Assembly (NCBI GenBank): GCA_022827245.1
Contig: JAJDTI010000031.1
Span: forward strand, 1 to 32,248
Length of the DNA: 32,248 bases
Reading direction: 5' to 3'
Source: Pseudomonadales bacterium
Lineage (GTDB): Bacteria; Pseudomonadota; Gammaproteobacteria; Pseudomonadales; Azotimanducaceae
Part shown: piece by piece, positions 16,728-25,072 of the stretch
How positions within the stretch are numbered: position 1 is the first letter of the stretch
How the letters are laid out: each line of letters begins with the position of its first letter
The notes under the pieces: generated by a model
Told to the model about the DNA's origin: nothing
Seen by the model: the letters and a program-made list of their open reading frames with translations, nothing else
Databases searched by the model: none
Made by a program: the position numbers and the translations under genes

Positions 16728-18710
16728 CTACCAGCCCTCCGCCGGGTCGATCTCGTCGAGGCGCGCGCACCGGGCGGTGCGTTCCGGCGAGACCGGATGC
16801 AGGGGGATGTCGCCTGCACGGCATTCGGGTCCGGCACTCGGGCAGCGGGGATGGAAGCGGCAGCCCTCGGGCCAGGCCCATGCCGGCGGGACGCGCCCCG
16901 GGATCTGGGGGAGGGCTTCGCGGCGCGGTCCACTTTGCGGCATGGAGGCGAGGAGTCCGTTGGTGTAAGGATGCGCGGGTGCGGCCAACAGCGGCTCGGT
17001 CGGTCCGCGCTCGACGATCATGCCCGCGTACATCACCAGGGCTTCGTCGCACATGTCCGCGATGACGCCGAGGTCGTGGGTGATGAGGAGGATGGCCATG
17101 CCGTGCTCCTCCTGCAGGGCGGTCAGGAGGTCGAGCACCTGCGCCTGGATCGTCACGTCGAGCGCCGTGGTGGGCTCGTCGGCGATCAGGAGCTTGGGAT
17201 TGCAGGCCAGGGCCATCGCGATCATCGCGCGCTGCGCCATGCCGCCGGAGAACTGGTGCGGGTAGTCGTCGGCGCGGTGGGCGGCGCCGGGGATGCCGAC
17301 ATGGTCGAGCAGCTCGACGGCGCGCGCGCCTGCCTGGCGCCGGGTCATGCCCTCGTGCACGCGCAGGGCCTCCGCGATCTGGTGCTTGACGGTGAAGGCG
17401 GGATTCAGGCTGGCGCCGGGTTCCTGGAAAATCATGCCGATCTCGTCGCCGCGGATGCGGTTCAGTTCGGCGGGCGGCATTCCCACGAGTTCGCGGCCGT
17501 CGAAGCGAATCGAGCCGGAGACGATGCGGCCGGTTTCGCCGAGGAGGCCCATCACGGCCATCGCCGTCACCGATTTCCCGCAGCCCGACTCGCCGACGAG
17601 ACCGAGCGTCTGTCCGGCGTGCATGTCGAAACCGACGCCGCTCACGACGGTCAGCTCGCCGCCGCGCGGGGCCGGGAACTGCACCGCGAGGTCGGATACC
17701 TGGAGCAGAGGCGGGCGGGAGGTGTCGTCTGGCACGGCGCGGGACGCGGCGGCCGCGGTCGTCGCGCCGGGCCGGCGCCCGTTGGCCGGACGCGCCTCGA
17801 CCCGCGAGAGCGCGTCGCGCAGCCCGTCCCCGACCAGGTTGAAGGCGAGCACGCTGAACACGATCATCAGGCCCGGCGGAGCCACCATGAACGGGTGCTG
17901 GTGCAGGTAGTTCTGGGCCGTCGCCAGCATCACGCCCCAGCTCGCCTCCGGCGGCTGCACGCCGAGCCCGATGTAGGAGAGGCCCGCCTCGGCGAGCAGT
18001 ACGTAAGCGAACGTCAGCGTGGTCTGCACGGTGAGCGGGCCGGTGACGTTCGGCAGCACGTGGCGAAACAGGATGCGCCCCGCCGCCGCGCCGCTCACCC
18101 GCGCGGCGTCGACGTAGACGGCCTCCCGCACTTCGAGCGCGGTGCCCCGCATGAGGCGGAAGAAGGCGGTGGCGTTGGCGATGCCGAGGGCGATCATTGC
18201 GTTCGTGAGGCTCGGGCCGAGGATCGCGAGGATGGCGATGGCGACCAGCAGCGCGGGCAGCGCGATGATCGCTTCCACGATGCGCATGGAGATCCGGTCC
18301 CACCAGCCGCCGAAGTACCCCGACAGCAGCCCGAGCGGGGCCCCGAGTCCCAGGGCGATGCCGACGCCGAGGGCCGCGGCCTTCAGCGCGACGGCGGTCG
18401 CCGCGACGATGCGCGCCAGGGTGCTGCGGCCGAGATGGTCCGTGCCGAGCCAGTGTTCGAGCGACGGCCCTTCGAACGTGCGCGTGAGGTCGATGACGAG
18501 CGGGTCGTGCGGCACGAGGTAGAGCCCGAACAGGGCGACGAGCACGAGCAGGCCGAGGTAGCCGGCGGAGATGACCGCGGGGCGGTGCTGGACGAACGCC
18601 CGAAGGAAGCGTTCGCTGCCCGTGAGCGGCGCCGCGCTGCCGAGCTCGCCGTCCTCCGGCGGCACGGGCGCGAGGCCTGTCTCGGTGGCGAGGACGGTCT
18701 GGTCGCTCAT
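16728..18710 (-). CDS. fused ABC permease-ATPase (DppC-DppD-like)
   Basis: A 660-residue natural fusion of an inner-membrane permease and an ATPase. Residues about 45-305 form the DppC-type permease with the EAA-loop motif ([20 protein letters not shown], about 202-221). A proline/alanine-rich linker (306-335) leads to the ATPase: Walker A GESGCGKS at 373-380, signature FSGGMAQR at 487-494, Walker B LLIADEP near 507-513, switch histidine in LITHDL, and the C-terminal cysteine cluster [14 protein letters not shown]. The frame is open across the join, and the coding pattern shows no frameshift, so this is a true fusion. The ATG overlaps the stop of the upstream permease by four bases. It would pair with the DppB-like permease and OppF-like ATPase to make one channel. 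Confidence 0.93.
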   Translation of the reverse strand: MSDQTVLATETGLAPVPPEDGELGSAAPLTGSERFLRAFVQHRPAVISAGYLGLLVLVALFGLYLVPHDPLVIDLTRTFEGPSLEHWLGTDHLGRSTLARIVAATAVALKAAALGVGIALGLGAPLGLLSGYFGGWWDRISMRIVEAIIALPALLVAIAILAILGPSLTNAMIALGIANATAFFRLMRGTALEVREAVYVDAARVSGAAAGRILFRHVLPNVTGPLTVQTTLTFAYVLLAEAGLSYIGLGVQPPEASWGVMLATAQNYLHQHPFMVAPPGLMIVFSVLAFNLVGDGLRDALSRVEARPANGRRPGATTAAAASRAVPDDTSRPPLLQVSDLAVQFPAPRGGELTVVSGVGFDMHAGQTLGLVGESGCGKSVTAMAVMGLLGETGRIVSGSIRFDGRELVGMPPAELNRIRGDEIGMIFQEPGASLNPAFTVKHQIAEALRVHEGMTRRQAGARAVELLDHVGIPGAAHRADDYPHQFSGGMAQRAMIAMALACNPKLLIADEPTTALDVTIQAQVLDLLTALQEEHGMAILLITHDLGVIADMCDEALVMYAGMIVERGPTEPLLAAPAHPYTNGLLASMPQSGPRREALPQIPGRVPPAWAWPEGCRFHPRCPSAGPECRAGDIPLHPVSPERTARCARLDEIDPAEGW

Positions 18711-19651
18711 GCCGGCCGCATCTTGGGGTTGACGTAGCCGTAGGCGACGTCGACGGCGATGTTGACGCCGACGATGACCAGCGTCCCCATCATCACGACG
18801 CCCTGCATGATCGGGATGTTCTGGGTGCGGACCGAGTCGATGGCGAGGGACCCGAAACCGTTCAGCCCGAACACCTGCTCGACGATGAGCGCGCCGCCGA
18901 GGAGTCCGTTCACCTGGAAGCCGATGGTGGTGACGATCGGGACCGCGGCGTTCTTGAGCGCATGCCGGAAGGTCACGGTGCGCTCGGAGAGTCCCTTGGC
19001 GCGGGCCGTGCGGATGTAGTCGGTGCCCAGCACGTCGATGACGGCGCCCCGCGTCTGGCGCGCCAGGGCGGCGCTGGCCGACGTGCCGAGCGCCACCGAG
19101 GCGAGCGCGATGCTGCGCAGCCACTCGGTCACGCTCTCCGTCGGTGGCGTGAAGCCGGTTGCCGGCAGGACCTGCCACCACAGGGCGAAGGGAATGACGA
19201 GGAGGATCGCGACCCAGAAGTTCGGCAGCGCCTGGCCCACCGTGGCGCCGAGCACCGCCACCCGGTCCACGAGGCCCCCGCGGTGCAGGCCGGCGTAAAC
19301 CCCGGCCGGCACGCCGATGACGATCCCGACCAGCATGCCCCCGAAGGTCAGCGACAGCGTCACCGGCAGGGTGTCGAGCACGGCGTCCACCACCGTCTGG
19401 CTGTTGTACGCGGACGTGCCCAGGTCGCCTTGTACCGCCTTGAAGAGCCAGCGCCCGTACTGCACGACGAACGGGTCGTCGAGGCCGAGCTTCTCGCCGA
19501 GTTCCTCGTACTGCTCCGGCGTCGCGTCGACGCCGAGGATGATGTCCCGGATGTCGCCGGGCACCAGGTGCAGCATCAGGAACGTCAGGAACGAGACGAT
19601 CAGGAGCAGCGGAGCGAGCCCCACGATGCGGGCGGCGAGGAGCTTCAGCAT
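18707..19651 (-). CDS. ABC transporter permease, DppB-like
   Basis: A 314-residue inner-membrane permease with the standard DppB/OppB layout: one N-terminal TM helix (about 10-30), a periplasmic loop with LGLDDPFVVQYGRWLFKAVQGDLGTS-type sequence (about 65-90), then five TM helices. The cytoplasmic EAA motif AKGLSERTVTFRHALKNA contacts the ATPase. The ATG at 19651 overlaps the stop of a 30-codon remnant ORF and is four bases upstream of that stop's end, so ribosomes ending the remnant would re-start here. It is one half of the translocation channel; the other half is the permease domain of the downstream fusion gene. Confidence 0.94.
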   Translation of the reverse strand: MLKLLAARIVGLAPLLLIVSFLTFLMLHLVPGDIRDIILGVDATPEQYEELGEKLGLDDPFVVQYGRWLFKAVQGDLGTSAYNSQTVVDAVLDTLPVTLSLTFGGMLVGIVIGVPAGVYAGLHRGGLVDRVAVLGATVGQALPNFWVAILLVIPFALWWQVLPATGFTPPTESVTEWLRSIALASVALGTSASAALARQTRGAVIDVLGTDYIRTARAKGLSERTVTFRHALKNAAVPIVTTIGFQVNGLLGGALIVEQVFGLNGFGSLAIDSVRTQNIPIMQGVVMMGTLVIVGVNIAVDVAYGYVNPKMRPA

Positions 19652-19737
19652 GCCGCGGTCGCTGCTGGCCCCTCGAGTTCGAACAGGCGGTCGATGTCGG
19701 CCTTGGCCGCGTCGCAGCGGGCGTGGTGCGCGTTCAT
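19645..19737 (-). pseudogene. 30-codon fragment of an ABC binding-protein gene
   Basis: Between the binding-protein gene and the permease gene lies a 30-codon frame reading ...AKADIDRLFELEGPA..., which matches AKANIDRLMELEGPR inside the intact binding protein (coded around 20960-21003) and AKANIERLLRLQGPR in the second one (around 24618-24662). The match is also clear at DNA level over about 40 nt. It begins with an ATG overlapping the binding-protein stop (ATGA) and ends overlapping the permease start. It is too short to be a functional binding protein, so it is a duplication or recombination scar, possibly kept because it couples translation into the permease. Confidence 0.65.
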
Positions 19738-21392
19738 GGCCGCGGCTCGGGGGAGTCGGTCTGGGCCGGGTCCGGTGGTCGCCGGACGCCGGTGACGCCG
19801 GCAAATGCCGGCCCCCCGGGTCTGATCCGTATCTCGCGCAGAATCGGATCGATGTACCGCCCCACTCGCACGCCCGTGAGCTTGTCCGCGTCGTAGATCA
19901 CGAGGTCGTCGATCTGGAGGTACACCAGCGTGAGGACCTCCTTCACGACCACGTTGAAGTACTCCTCGTAGTTCCGCGCCCGGAGGTCCTCGTCGAGGCT
20001 GCGGATGGCTTCCGCCGCCAGCCGTTCGAGCCGCGGGTCCTCGTAGCCGAAGGGGTTGAAGCCGGCCGTGACGGACCAGATCGCGGGGTGGCGGCTGTCC
20101 GGGTCGAAGTTCGGGTAGCCGATGGTGTTCACCGGGTAGTCCCGGCTCCGCGCGATCGCGGCGATGCTGCCCGTCTCGATCACCTTGATGCGCATGTCGA
20201 TGCCGACGCGCCGAAGGTAGGCCTGCACGGCTTCGTACTGGGGGATGCTGCCGGCCGTCACGGGCACGGTGAACGTGAAGGTGTCGATGCCCGCCTCGTC
20301 GAGCAGGGCGCGGGCGCGGGCGGGATCGTAGGAAAAGAACGACTCGAGTGCCGGGTCGTGGCCCAGGTTCCAGGACGCCATCGGCTGCGACGTGGGCCGC
20401 GCGTACCCGAAGTACACGGAATCGGCGATGGCCTGGCGGTCGACGGCGAAACCGAGCGCCTGCCGCACCCTCGGGTCGCCCATTTCCGGCACCAGCTCCC
20501 CGGCGCGGTCCAGGATCGTGAACCCGAACCAGCGGTTCGGCCGCTTCGTGACGCCCAGTCCCAGATCGCGCGCCGGCTGGGCCTCCGTCGGCCCCACGAT
20601 GGCGAGATCGATCTGGCCGGAGATCATGGCGTTCAGGCGTGCGCGGTCGTTGAGGAGTTCGTGGACGTCGACCGCCGGCGCGTCGCGGAAGGCGGGATTC
20701 CAGTGGTCCGGGTTCGGTACGAAGTGGAGGACTTCGCCGAGAGTCGAGCGGCTGTGGTCGTACAGCCAGGGGCCGGTGCCCACGGGGTTGAGGTCGAGGT
20801 CGGGGTTGTCGAAGGCCGCCGGGCTCACCATCAGTCCGGGCGACAGACCGAGGTTGTAGAGCAGGGTGGGGTCCGGGTAGTGCAGGTGGAGCCGGAGCGT
20901 GTACTCGTCCAGGACCTCCGCGGCATACATGGACGCCACCGTGTTGATGCGCGGCCCTTCGAGTTCCATCAGGCGGTCGATGTTGGCCTTCGCGACGTGG
21001 GCGTCGAACCGTTCGCCGTCGATGAAGCGGACGCCTTGCCGCAACGTGAGGTCGACGGTGTTGTCGTCCGGCCAGGTCCACGACGTGGCCAGCGCCGGGT
21101 GCGGCTCGAAGGGGCTCGCGAGGTTGAGGTGCGTCAGACCGTCATAGACGAGCGTCAGGTAGCTCGAGAACTGCGGCCCCGTGTCCGCGAGGTGCGGGTC
21201 GAAGGTCACCATGGGGTTGGGCGTTCCGAAGCGCACCGTCTGCTCGGTCGCGACGACGGGCAGCCCGGGCCCGGCCAGTTCGTCGCGGTCGTTCGAGCAG
21301 GCTGCCAGCCAAAGGCCAAGGAGCAGCAGCAACGGCCGGACAGGCGGCGGCGCGAGTCCCTTCCGGGCTGCGTGGAGGGTGGCGACAGGCAC
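19734..21392 (-). CDS. ABC transporter substrate-binding lipoprotein (paralogue 1)
   Basis: A 552-residue SBP_bac_5-type binding protein of the dipeptide/oligopeptide/nickel importer class, held outside the membrane by a lipid on Cys32 (lipobox LAAC). Family blocks are visible: TFDPHLADTG near the N-terminus, the VYDGLTHLN segment, RQGVRFIDGERFDAHVAKANIDR, GTGPWLYD, and the hinge-region RVRQALGFAVDRQAIAD. The GTG start at 21392 is chosen because it precedes the signal peptide, 14 nt after the sulfatase stop; no good ribosome-binding site is present, so coupling is likely. The last 28 residues (from GGPAFAGVTG) have no match in the paralogue and look derived from a dispersed palindromic repeat. 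It delivers ligand to the downstream permeases; the ligand is unknown. Confidence 0.92.
   Translation of the reverse strand: MPVATLHAARKGLAPPPVRPLLLLLGLWLAACSNDRDELAGPGLPVVATEQTVRFGTPNPMVTFDPHLADTGPQFSSYLTLVYDGLTHLNLASPFEPHPALATSWTWPDDNTVDLTLRQGVRFIDGERFDAHVAKANIDRLMELEGPRINTVASMYAAEVLDEYTLRLHLHYPDPTLLYNLGLSPGLMVSPAAFDNPDLDLNPVGTGPWLYDHSRSTLGEVLHFVPNPDHWNPAFRDAPAVDVHELLNDRARLNAMISGQIDLAIVGPTEAQPARDLGLGVTKRPNRWFGFTILDRAGELVPEMGDPRVRQALGFAVDRQAIADSVYFGYARPTSQPMASWNLGHDPALESFFSYDPARARALLDEAGIDTFTFTVPVTAGSIPQYEAVQAYLRRVGIDMRIKVIETGSIAAIARSRDYPVNTIGYPNFDPDSRHPAIWSVTAGFNPFGYEDPRLERLAAEAIRSLDEDLRARNYEEYFNVVVKEVLTLVYLQIDDLVIYDADKLTGVRVGRYIDPILREIRIRPGGPAFAGVTGVRRPPDPAQTDSPEPRP
19797..19812. repeat. 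palindromic repeat inside the binding-protein gene's 3' end
   Basis: A 16-nt inverted repeat (7-bp arms around AA) encodes PAFAG in the minus frame. That peptide is typical of short palindromic intergenic repeats widespread in Proteobacteria when read through. Its position exactly where similarity to the second binding protein stops supports insertion of a repeat into the 3' end of the gene. Confidence 0.5.
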
Positions 21393-21406
21393 CGCGGGGT
21401 AACCGG

Positions 21407-22951
21407 CTAGAAGATCAGTTGCACCGTTTCGCCGTCGGCCTCGACGAGCGTCGACCGGACGGCGGGCAGGATCGCCGGGTCCGTGGGCAGCGTCCCGACC
21501 CATTCTGCGTGTTGCGCGGAGAGCCTCTCGACCACGTCGGGATGTTCGGCCGCGAGGTTGACCGTCTCGCCAGGGTCCGCGTCGAGGTCGTACAGCATCG
21601 TCACGTGCCCGAGCGGCGCGTCGGTCGGCCAGCCTTCCTCTGGAGGCGTGAGGCGGCCGGTCTCGTCGAGGTCGTCGGTCGTGAAGTCCGTCTTCCGGTA
21701 GCGGATGAGCTTCCAGCGCGCGTCGCGGATCGCCATGCTGGGACCGGAGCGCCAGTAGAGATGCTCGTGGGGCCGGCCGTCGGCGTCGCCGCGGAGGTAC
21801 GGCAGCAGGTCGACGCTGTCCTCGGTGGTCGCCGCGGCCCCCGCGGCGCCCGTGAACGTCGCGAGCAGGTCGAGCGAGATGACCGGTTCGCCGTAGACCA
21901 GTCCGGCCGGCAGTCCGTTGGGCCAGCTCAGGATAAAGGGGATGCGGATGCCGCCCTCGTGGTGGTAGCGCTTGAAGCCCGCGTGCGGGGCGTTCGAGCA
22001 CGCGTGGCCGATGTAGCCCGCGCAGCCGTTGTCCGAGAGGAATGCGATCAGGGTGTTCTCGTACTGGCCGATCTCGTGCAGCTTCGCGACGATGCGTGCG
22101 ACGCTCTCGTCGAGGGAGGCGACCATCGCGGAGTAGACGCGGGTGGCCGGGTCCTCGATGTGGCGGTACGGCTCGAGATAACGCTCCGTCGCCTGCAGCG
22201 GCGTGTGCGGGGTCGTATGGCTGAGGTAGAGGAAGAACGGTTCGTCGGCGTGCCGGTCGATGAAGGCGACCGCCTCGTCGGTGAAGGCGTCCGTCAGGTA
22301 CTCGTCCACCTCGACCGTTTCGAACCCGCGGTACACCGCCGCGTACTCGGGACGCTCGGTGAGTGGGGGACCGATGCTCTCCACGCCCGGGGTGCGCGAG
22401 TCGATGAAGATGCTGCCGCCGGCCAGGACGCCGAAGTACTCGTCGAAGCCGCGGCCCATGGGGTGGTGCTCGGGCTCGTAGCCGAGATGCCACTTGCCGA
22501 CCATGCCCGTCGCATAACCCAGGTCCTTCAATGCGTCCGCGAAGGTCCGCTCGGCGGTGCTCATGCCGTTGTGGATGTCGCGTCCCGCGGGGTTGAACTC
22601 CCAGCCGTGACGCGCCTGGTAGCGCCCCGTCAGCAGGCCGGCGCGGGACGGGCTGCACACGGGGTGGGAGACGTAGCCCTCCGCCGCGCGCACCCCGGCG
22701 GCGGCGAGGGCGTCGATGTTCGGGGTGGAGATGACCTGACCGCCGTAGGCTCCGATGTCCCCGATGCCGAGGTCGTCGGCGAAGACGAAGACGATGTTGG
22801 GGGCCCGTTCGGCCGGTGCTGCGGCCTCCGGTTCCGGTGCGGGTTCCGGCGCGGCGGGGGGCTGTTCGCAGCCTGCCAGGGAGAGCCCGGCCGCGACCGT
22901 TGCGGTAAGCCAAAGGTACGGGAGACGCGAGCGGCGACGGGGCGCGGTCAT
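21407..22951 (-). CDS. sulfatase (formylglycine type), lipoprotein
   Basis: A 514-residue exported sulfatase with a lipobox (LSLAGC, Cys28). It would hydrolyse sulfate esters. The catalytic CSPSR (Cys99 to Arg103) followed by AGLLTGR is the cysteine-type signature modified to formylglycine by a separate enzyme. Metal ligands are Asp59 and Asp60 in FADDLG and Asp307/Asn308 in LSDNG; Lys153/His155 (GKWHLG), His249 (TTPHT) and Lys327 complete the pocket. The ATG at 22951 is preferred over a GTG at 22966 because the signal peptide starts there. It heads the minus-strand operon containing the ABC importer, 14 nt ahead of the binding protein, suggesting that desulfated product is imported (inference). 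Confidence 0.93.
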   Translation of the reverse strand: MTAPRRRSRLPYLWLTATVAAGLSLAGCEQPPAAPEPAPEPEAAAPAERAPNIVFVFADDLGIGDIGAYGGQVISTPNIDALAAAGVRAAEGYVSHPVCSPSRAGLLTGRYQARHGWEFNPAGRDIHNGMSTAERTFADALKDLGYATGMVGKWHLGYEPEHHPMGRGFDEYFGVLAGGSIFIDSRTPGVESIGPPLTERPEYAAVYRGFETVEVDEYLTDAFTDEAVAFIDRHADEPFFLYLSHTTPHTPLQATERYLEPYRHIEDPATRVYSAMVASLDESVARIVAKLHEIGQYENTLIAFLSDNGCAGYIGHACSNAPHAGFKRYHHEGGIRIPFILSWPNGLPAGLVYGEPVISLDLLATFTGAAGAAATTEDSVDLLPYLRGDADGRPHEHLYWRSGPSMAIRDARWKLIRYRKTDFTTDDLDETGRLTPPEEGWPTDAPLGHVTMLYDLDADPGETVNLAAEHPDVVERLSAQHAEWVGTLPTDPAILPAVRSTLVEADGETVQLIF

Positions 22952-23035
22952 GCCAGGAAACCCCACGGGGGTGGACGGCAGCCAAGCGTATCATGCGTCT
23001 CTCACGCGGCAGGGAGACGGCGGCGGAGACGGCAC

Positions 23036-23467
23036 ATGGCGGAGATCCACGACCACGCGGACGAGCACAGCGACGACATCGTCGCCGCGCCCGGTGCCGA
23101 GCAGGAGGCGCTCGCCGCCCTGAACGGCTACATGGACGCCTGGAACCGGCGGGACATCGATGGCATGGACGCGGCCTTCCATTTCCCGCACGTGCGCATC
23201 GCCAGCGGCAGCATCATCCACCTGGAGTCGCCGGCTTCCCGGCTACCCGACTTCTTCGAGAAGTTCATCGCCGCGACCGGCTGGCACTACAGCCTGTGGG
23301 ACTACCGCCGCGCCGTCCAGAGCACGGACGACAAGGTGCACTTCGCGGTGCAGTTCAGCCGCTACCGGGCGGACGCCAGCGTGATCGGCGCCTACCCGTC
23401 GATGTGGATCGTCGCGAAGATCGACGGCCGGTGGGGGGTACAGGCGCGTTCGAGCTTCGCGCCGTAG
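23036..23467 (+). CDS. NTF2-like (SnoaL-type) small protein
   Basis: A 143-residue protein with an NTF2-like fold: an N-terminal helix (ALAALNGYMDAWNRRDIDGMDAAFHF, about 25-50) followed by beta-strands, with the FPHVRI, VHFAVQFSRY and GAYPSMWIVAKIDGRWGVQARSSFAP segments typical of the cone-shaped fold. Such proteins can be ketosteroid-isomerase-like enzymes or ligand-binding subunits; no active-site assignment is possible here. The ATG has GGAG seven bases upstream. An initial acidic, His-rich stretch (HDHADEHSDD) could bind metal but may be disordered. It is the only plus-strand gene inside a large minus-strand block and is divergent from the sulfatase. Confidence 0.8.
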   Translation: MAEIHDHADEHSDDIVAAPGAEQEALAALNGYMDAWNRRDIDGMDAAFHFPHVRIASGSIIHLESPASRLPDFFEKFIAATGWHYSLWDYRRAVQSTDDKVHFAVQFSRYRADASVIGAYPSMWIVAKIDGRWGVQARSSFAP

Positions 23468-23469
23468 GC

Positions 23470-23495
23470 GACCCGGACATGGCGCGCTACGGGTC
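23470..23495. terminator. possible shared hairpin between convergent genes
   Basis: GACCCG (23470-23475) and CGGGTC (23490-23495) form a 6-bp stem around the 19-nt gap between the convergent NTF2-like and binding-protein stops. The loop is 14 nt and there is no T-tract. Confidence 0.25.
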
Positions 23496-25052
23496 CCGCA
23501 GCCGCACCTCCCACAGCATGTACCGGTCCACCCGCACGTCCCTGAGCTTGTCCGCATCGTACGCGACGAGCGAATCCACGTGCAGGAGGACGAGCGAGAG
23601 CACTTCCCTGACCACGATGTTGAAGTACTCCCGGTAGTTCCGCGCCCTGAGGTCTTCGTCCAGGCTGCGCCGCGCTTCCCGGCCCAGTTCCTCGAGCCGG
23701 GGATGCTCGTACCGGAAGGGGTTGAATCCGGCGGTGGCGGACCAGATGGCCTGGTGGCGGCTGTCCGGGTCGAAGTTGGGGTAGCCGATGGTATTCACGG
23801 GGTACCGGCGCGTGCGCCCGAGCGCCTCGATGGTGCCGGGCTCGATCACCTGGATCCGCATGTCGATCCCGACCCGGCGCAAATAGGCTTGCACGGCCTC
23901 GTACACGGCCGTGGTGTCCGGCAGCACGGGCACGGTGAAGGAGAACCCCGCGGCGCCCGCTTCCGCGAGCAGCGTCCGCGCGCGCTCGGGGTCGTAGGAG
24001 AAGAACCCGTCGAGGGCCGGATCGTGGCCGAGGCCCGTCAGCATCGGTTGCGATGCCGGCCGGGCGTACCCGAAGAACACGGTGTCGGCGATGGTCTGGC
24101 GGTCGATCGCGAATCCGAGCGCCTGGCGCACCCGGGGGTCGCCCAGTTCGGGCACCAGTTCGCCGGCGCGGTCGAGGATCGTCAACCCGCGCCACCCGGT
24201 GGGGAACGCAGCGACCTCGAAGCCCGCCGCCCGCGCCGGTCCGGCGTCGGACGGCCCGATGTCCGCCAGGTCGATCTCGCCGGACAGCAATGCGTTCAGG
24301 CGGGCGCGGTTGTTGACCAGTTCGTGGATCGCGAGATGCGGGGCGTCGCGGAAGGCGGGATCGAAATAGTCCGGGTTCGGCGCGAAGCGGTGGACCTGGC
24401 CGATCGCGGAGTTGTCGCGATCGTAGCGCCACGGACCGGTGCCGACCGGGTCGAGGTCCAGGTCGGGGTTGTCGAACGCCGCCGGGCTCACCATCAGTCC
24501 CGGCGACATCCCGAGGTTGTATAGCAGGGTCGGGTCGGGGGCGTTCAGGTGCAGCCGCAGCGTGAAGTCGTCCACGGCCTCTGCGGTGTCTATCGACGCT
24601 ACCGTGTTGATGCGCGGTCCCTGCAGGCGCAGGAGCCGCTCGATGTTGGCCTTCGCGGCGTGGGCATCGAACCGCACGCCGTCGATGAACCGTACGTCGC
24701 GACGCAGCTCGAACTCGACGGTGGTGGGCTCCGGCCACGTCCAGGAGACGGCGAGGCCCGGGTAGGGCTTGGAGTAGTCCGCCGTGTTCATGCGCGTCAG
24801 CCCGTCGTAGACGGGGACCAGGTACGTGGTGAAGGGCGCGCCGGTGTCCGCGAGGTGCGGGTCGAAGGTGACGAGCGGGGTGGCGGTGCCGTAGCGGACG
24901 GTGCGATCCGTGGCGGTGGAGGGTGTCGGGCCGCCGGAGTCTTCCGCGGCCGGCGTGCAGGCTGGCAGGGCGAGTGCGGCGAGCCACGCGACCGCTACGC
25001 ACGCCAGGGTCCGTGCCAGGCGGCCGCACGCCGGGACCGCCAGGGAAGCCAC
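23487..25052 (-). CDS. ABC transporter substrate-binding lipoprotein (paralogue 2)
   Basis: A 521-residue SBP_bac_5-type lipoprotein (lipobox LPAC, Cys32) clearly paralogous to the one at 19734-21392 along nearly its whole length. Shared blocks include TFDPHLADTG, GVRFDAHAAKANIERL, MSPGLMVSPAAFDNPDLDL, RVRQALGFAIDRQTIADT, YPVNTIGYPNFDPDSRH and AYDADKLRDVRVDRYM. It ends at ...RLRDP without the tail seen in paralogue 1. The GTG start (25052) is set by the signal peptide and lies 20 nt after the oxygenase stop. No permease or ATPase accompanies it, so it probably uses the importer coded at 15690-19651. Differences in the binding pocket would give it a related but different ligand. Confidence 0.92.
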   Translation of the reverse strand: MASLAVPACGRLARTLACVAVAWLAALALPACTPAAEDSGGPTPSTATDRTVRYGTATPLVTFDPHLADTGAPFTTYLVPVYDGLTRMNTADYSKPYPGLAVSWTWPEPTTVEFELRRDVRFIDGVRFDAHAAKANIERLLRLQGPRINTVASIDTAEAVDDFTLRLHLNAPDPTLLYNLGMSPGLMVSPAAFDNPDLDLDPVGTGPWRYDRDNSAIGQVHRFAPNPDYFDPAFRDAPHLAIHELVNNRARLNALLSGEIDLADIGPSDAGPARAAGFEVAAFPTGWRGLTILDRAGELVPELGDPRVRQALGFAIDRQTIADTVFFGYARPASQPMLTGLGHDPALDGFFSYDPERARTLLAEAGAAGFSFTVPVLPDTTAVYEAVQAYLRRVGIDMRIQVIEPGTIEALGRTRRYPVNTIGYPNFDPDSRHQAIWSATAGFNPFRYEHPRLEELGREARRSLDEDLRARNYREYFNIVVREVLSLVLLHVDSLVAYDADKLRDVRVDRYMLWEVRLRDP

Positions 25053-25072
25053 CTGCGCGGGAGCCGGCGCGT

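Noticed and set aside
15573..18737. Plus-strand ORF of about 1,050 codons
   Set aside because: Antisense to the ABC transporter ATPase genes, with composition typical of a shadow frame.
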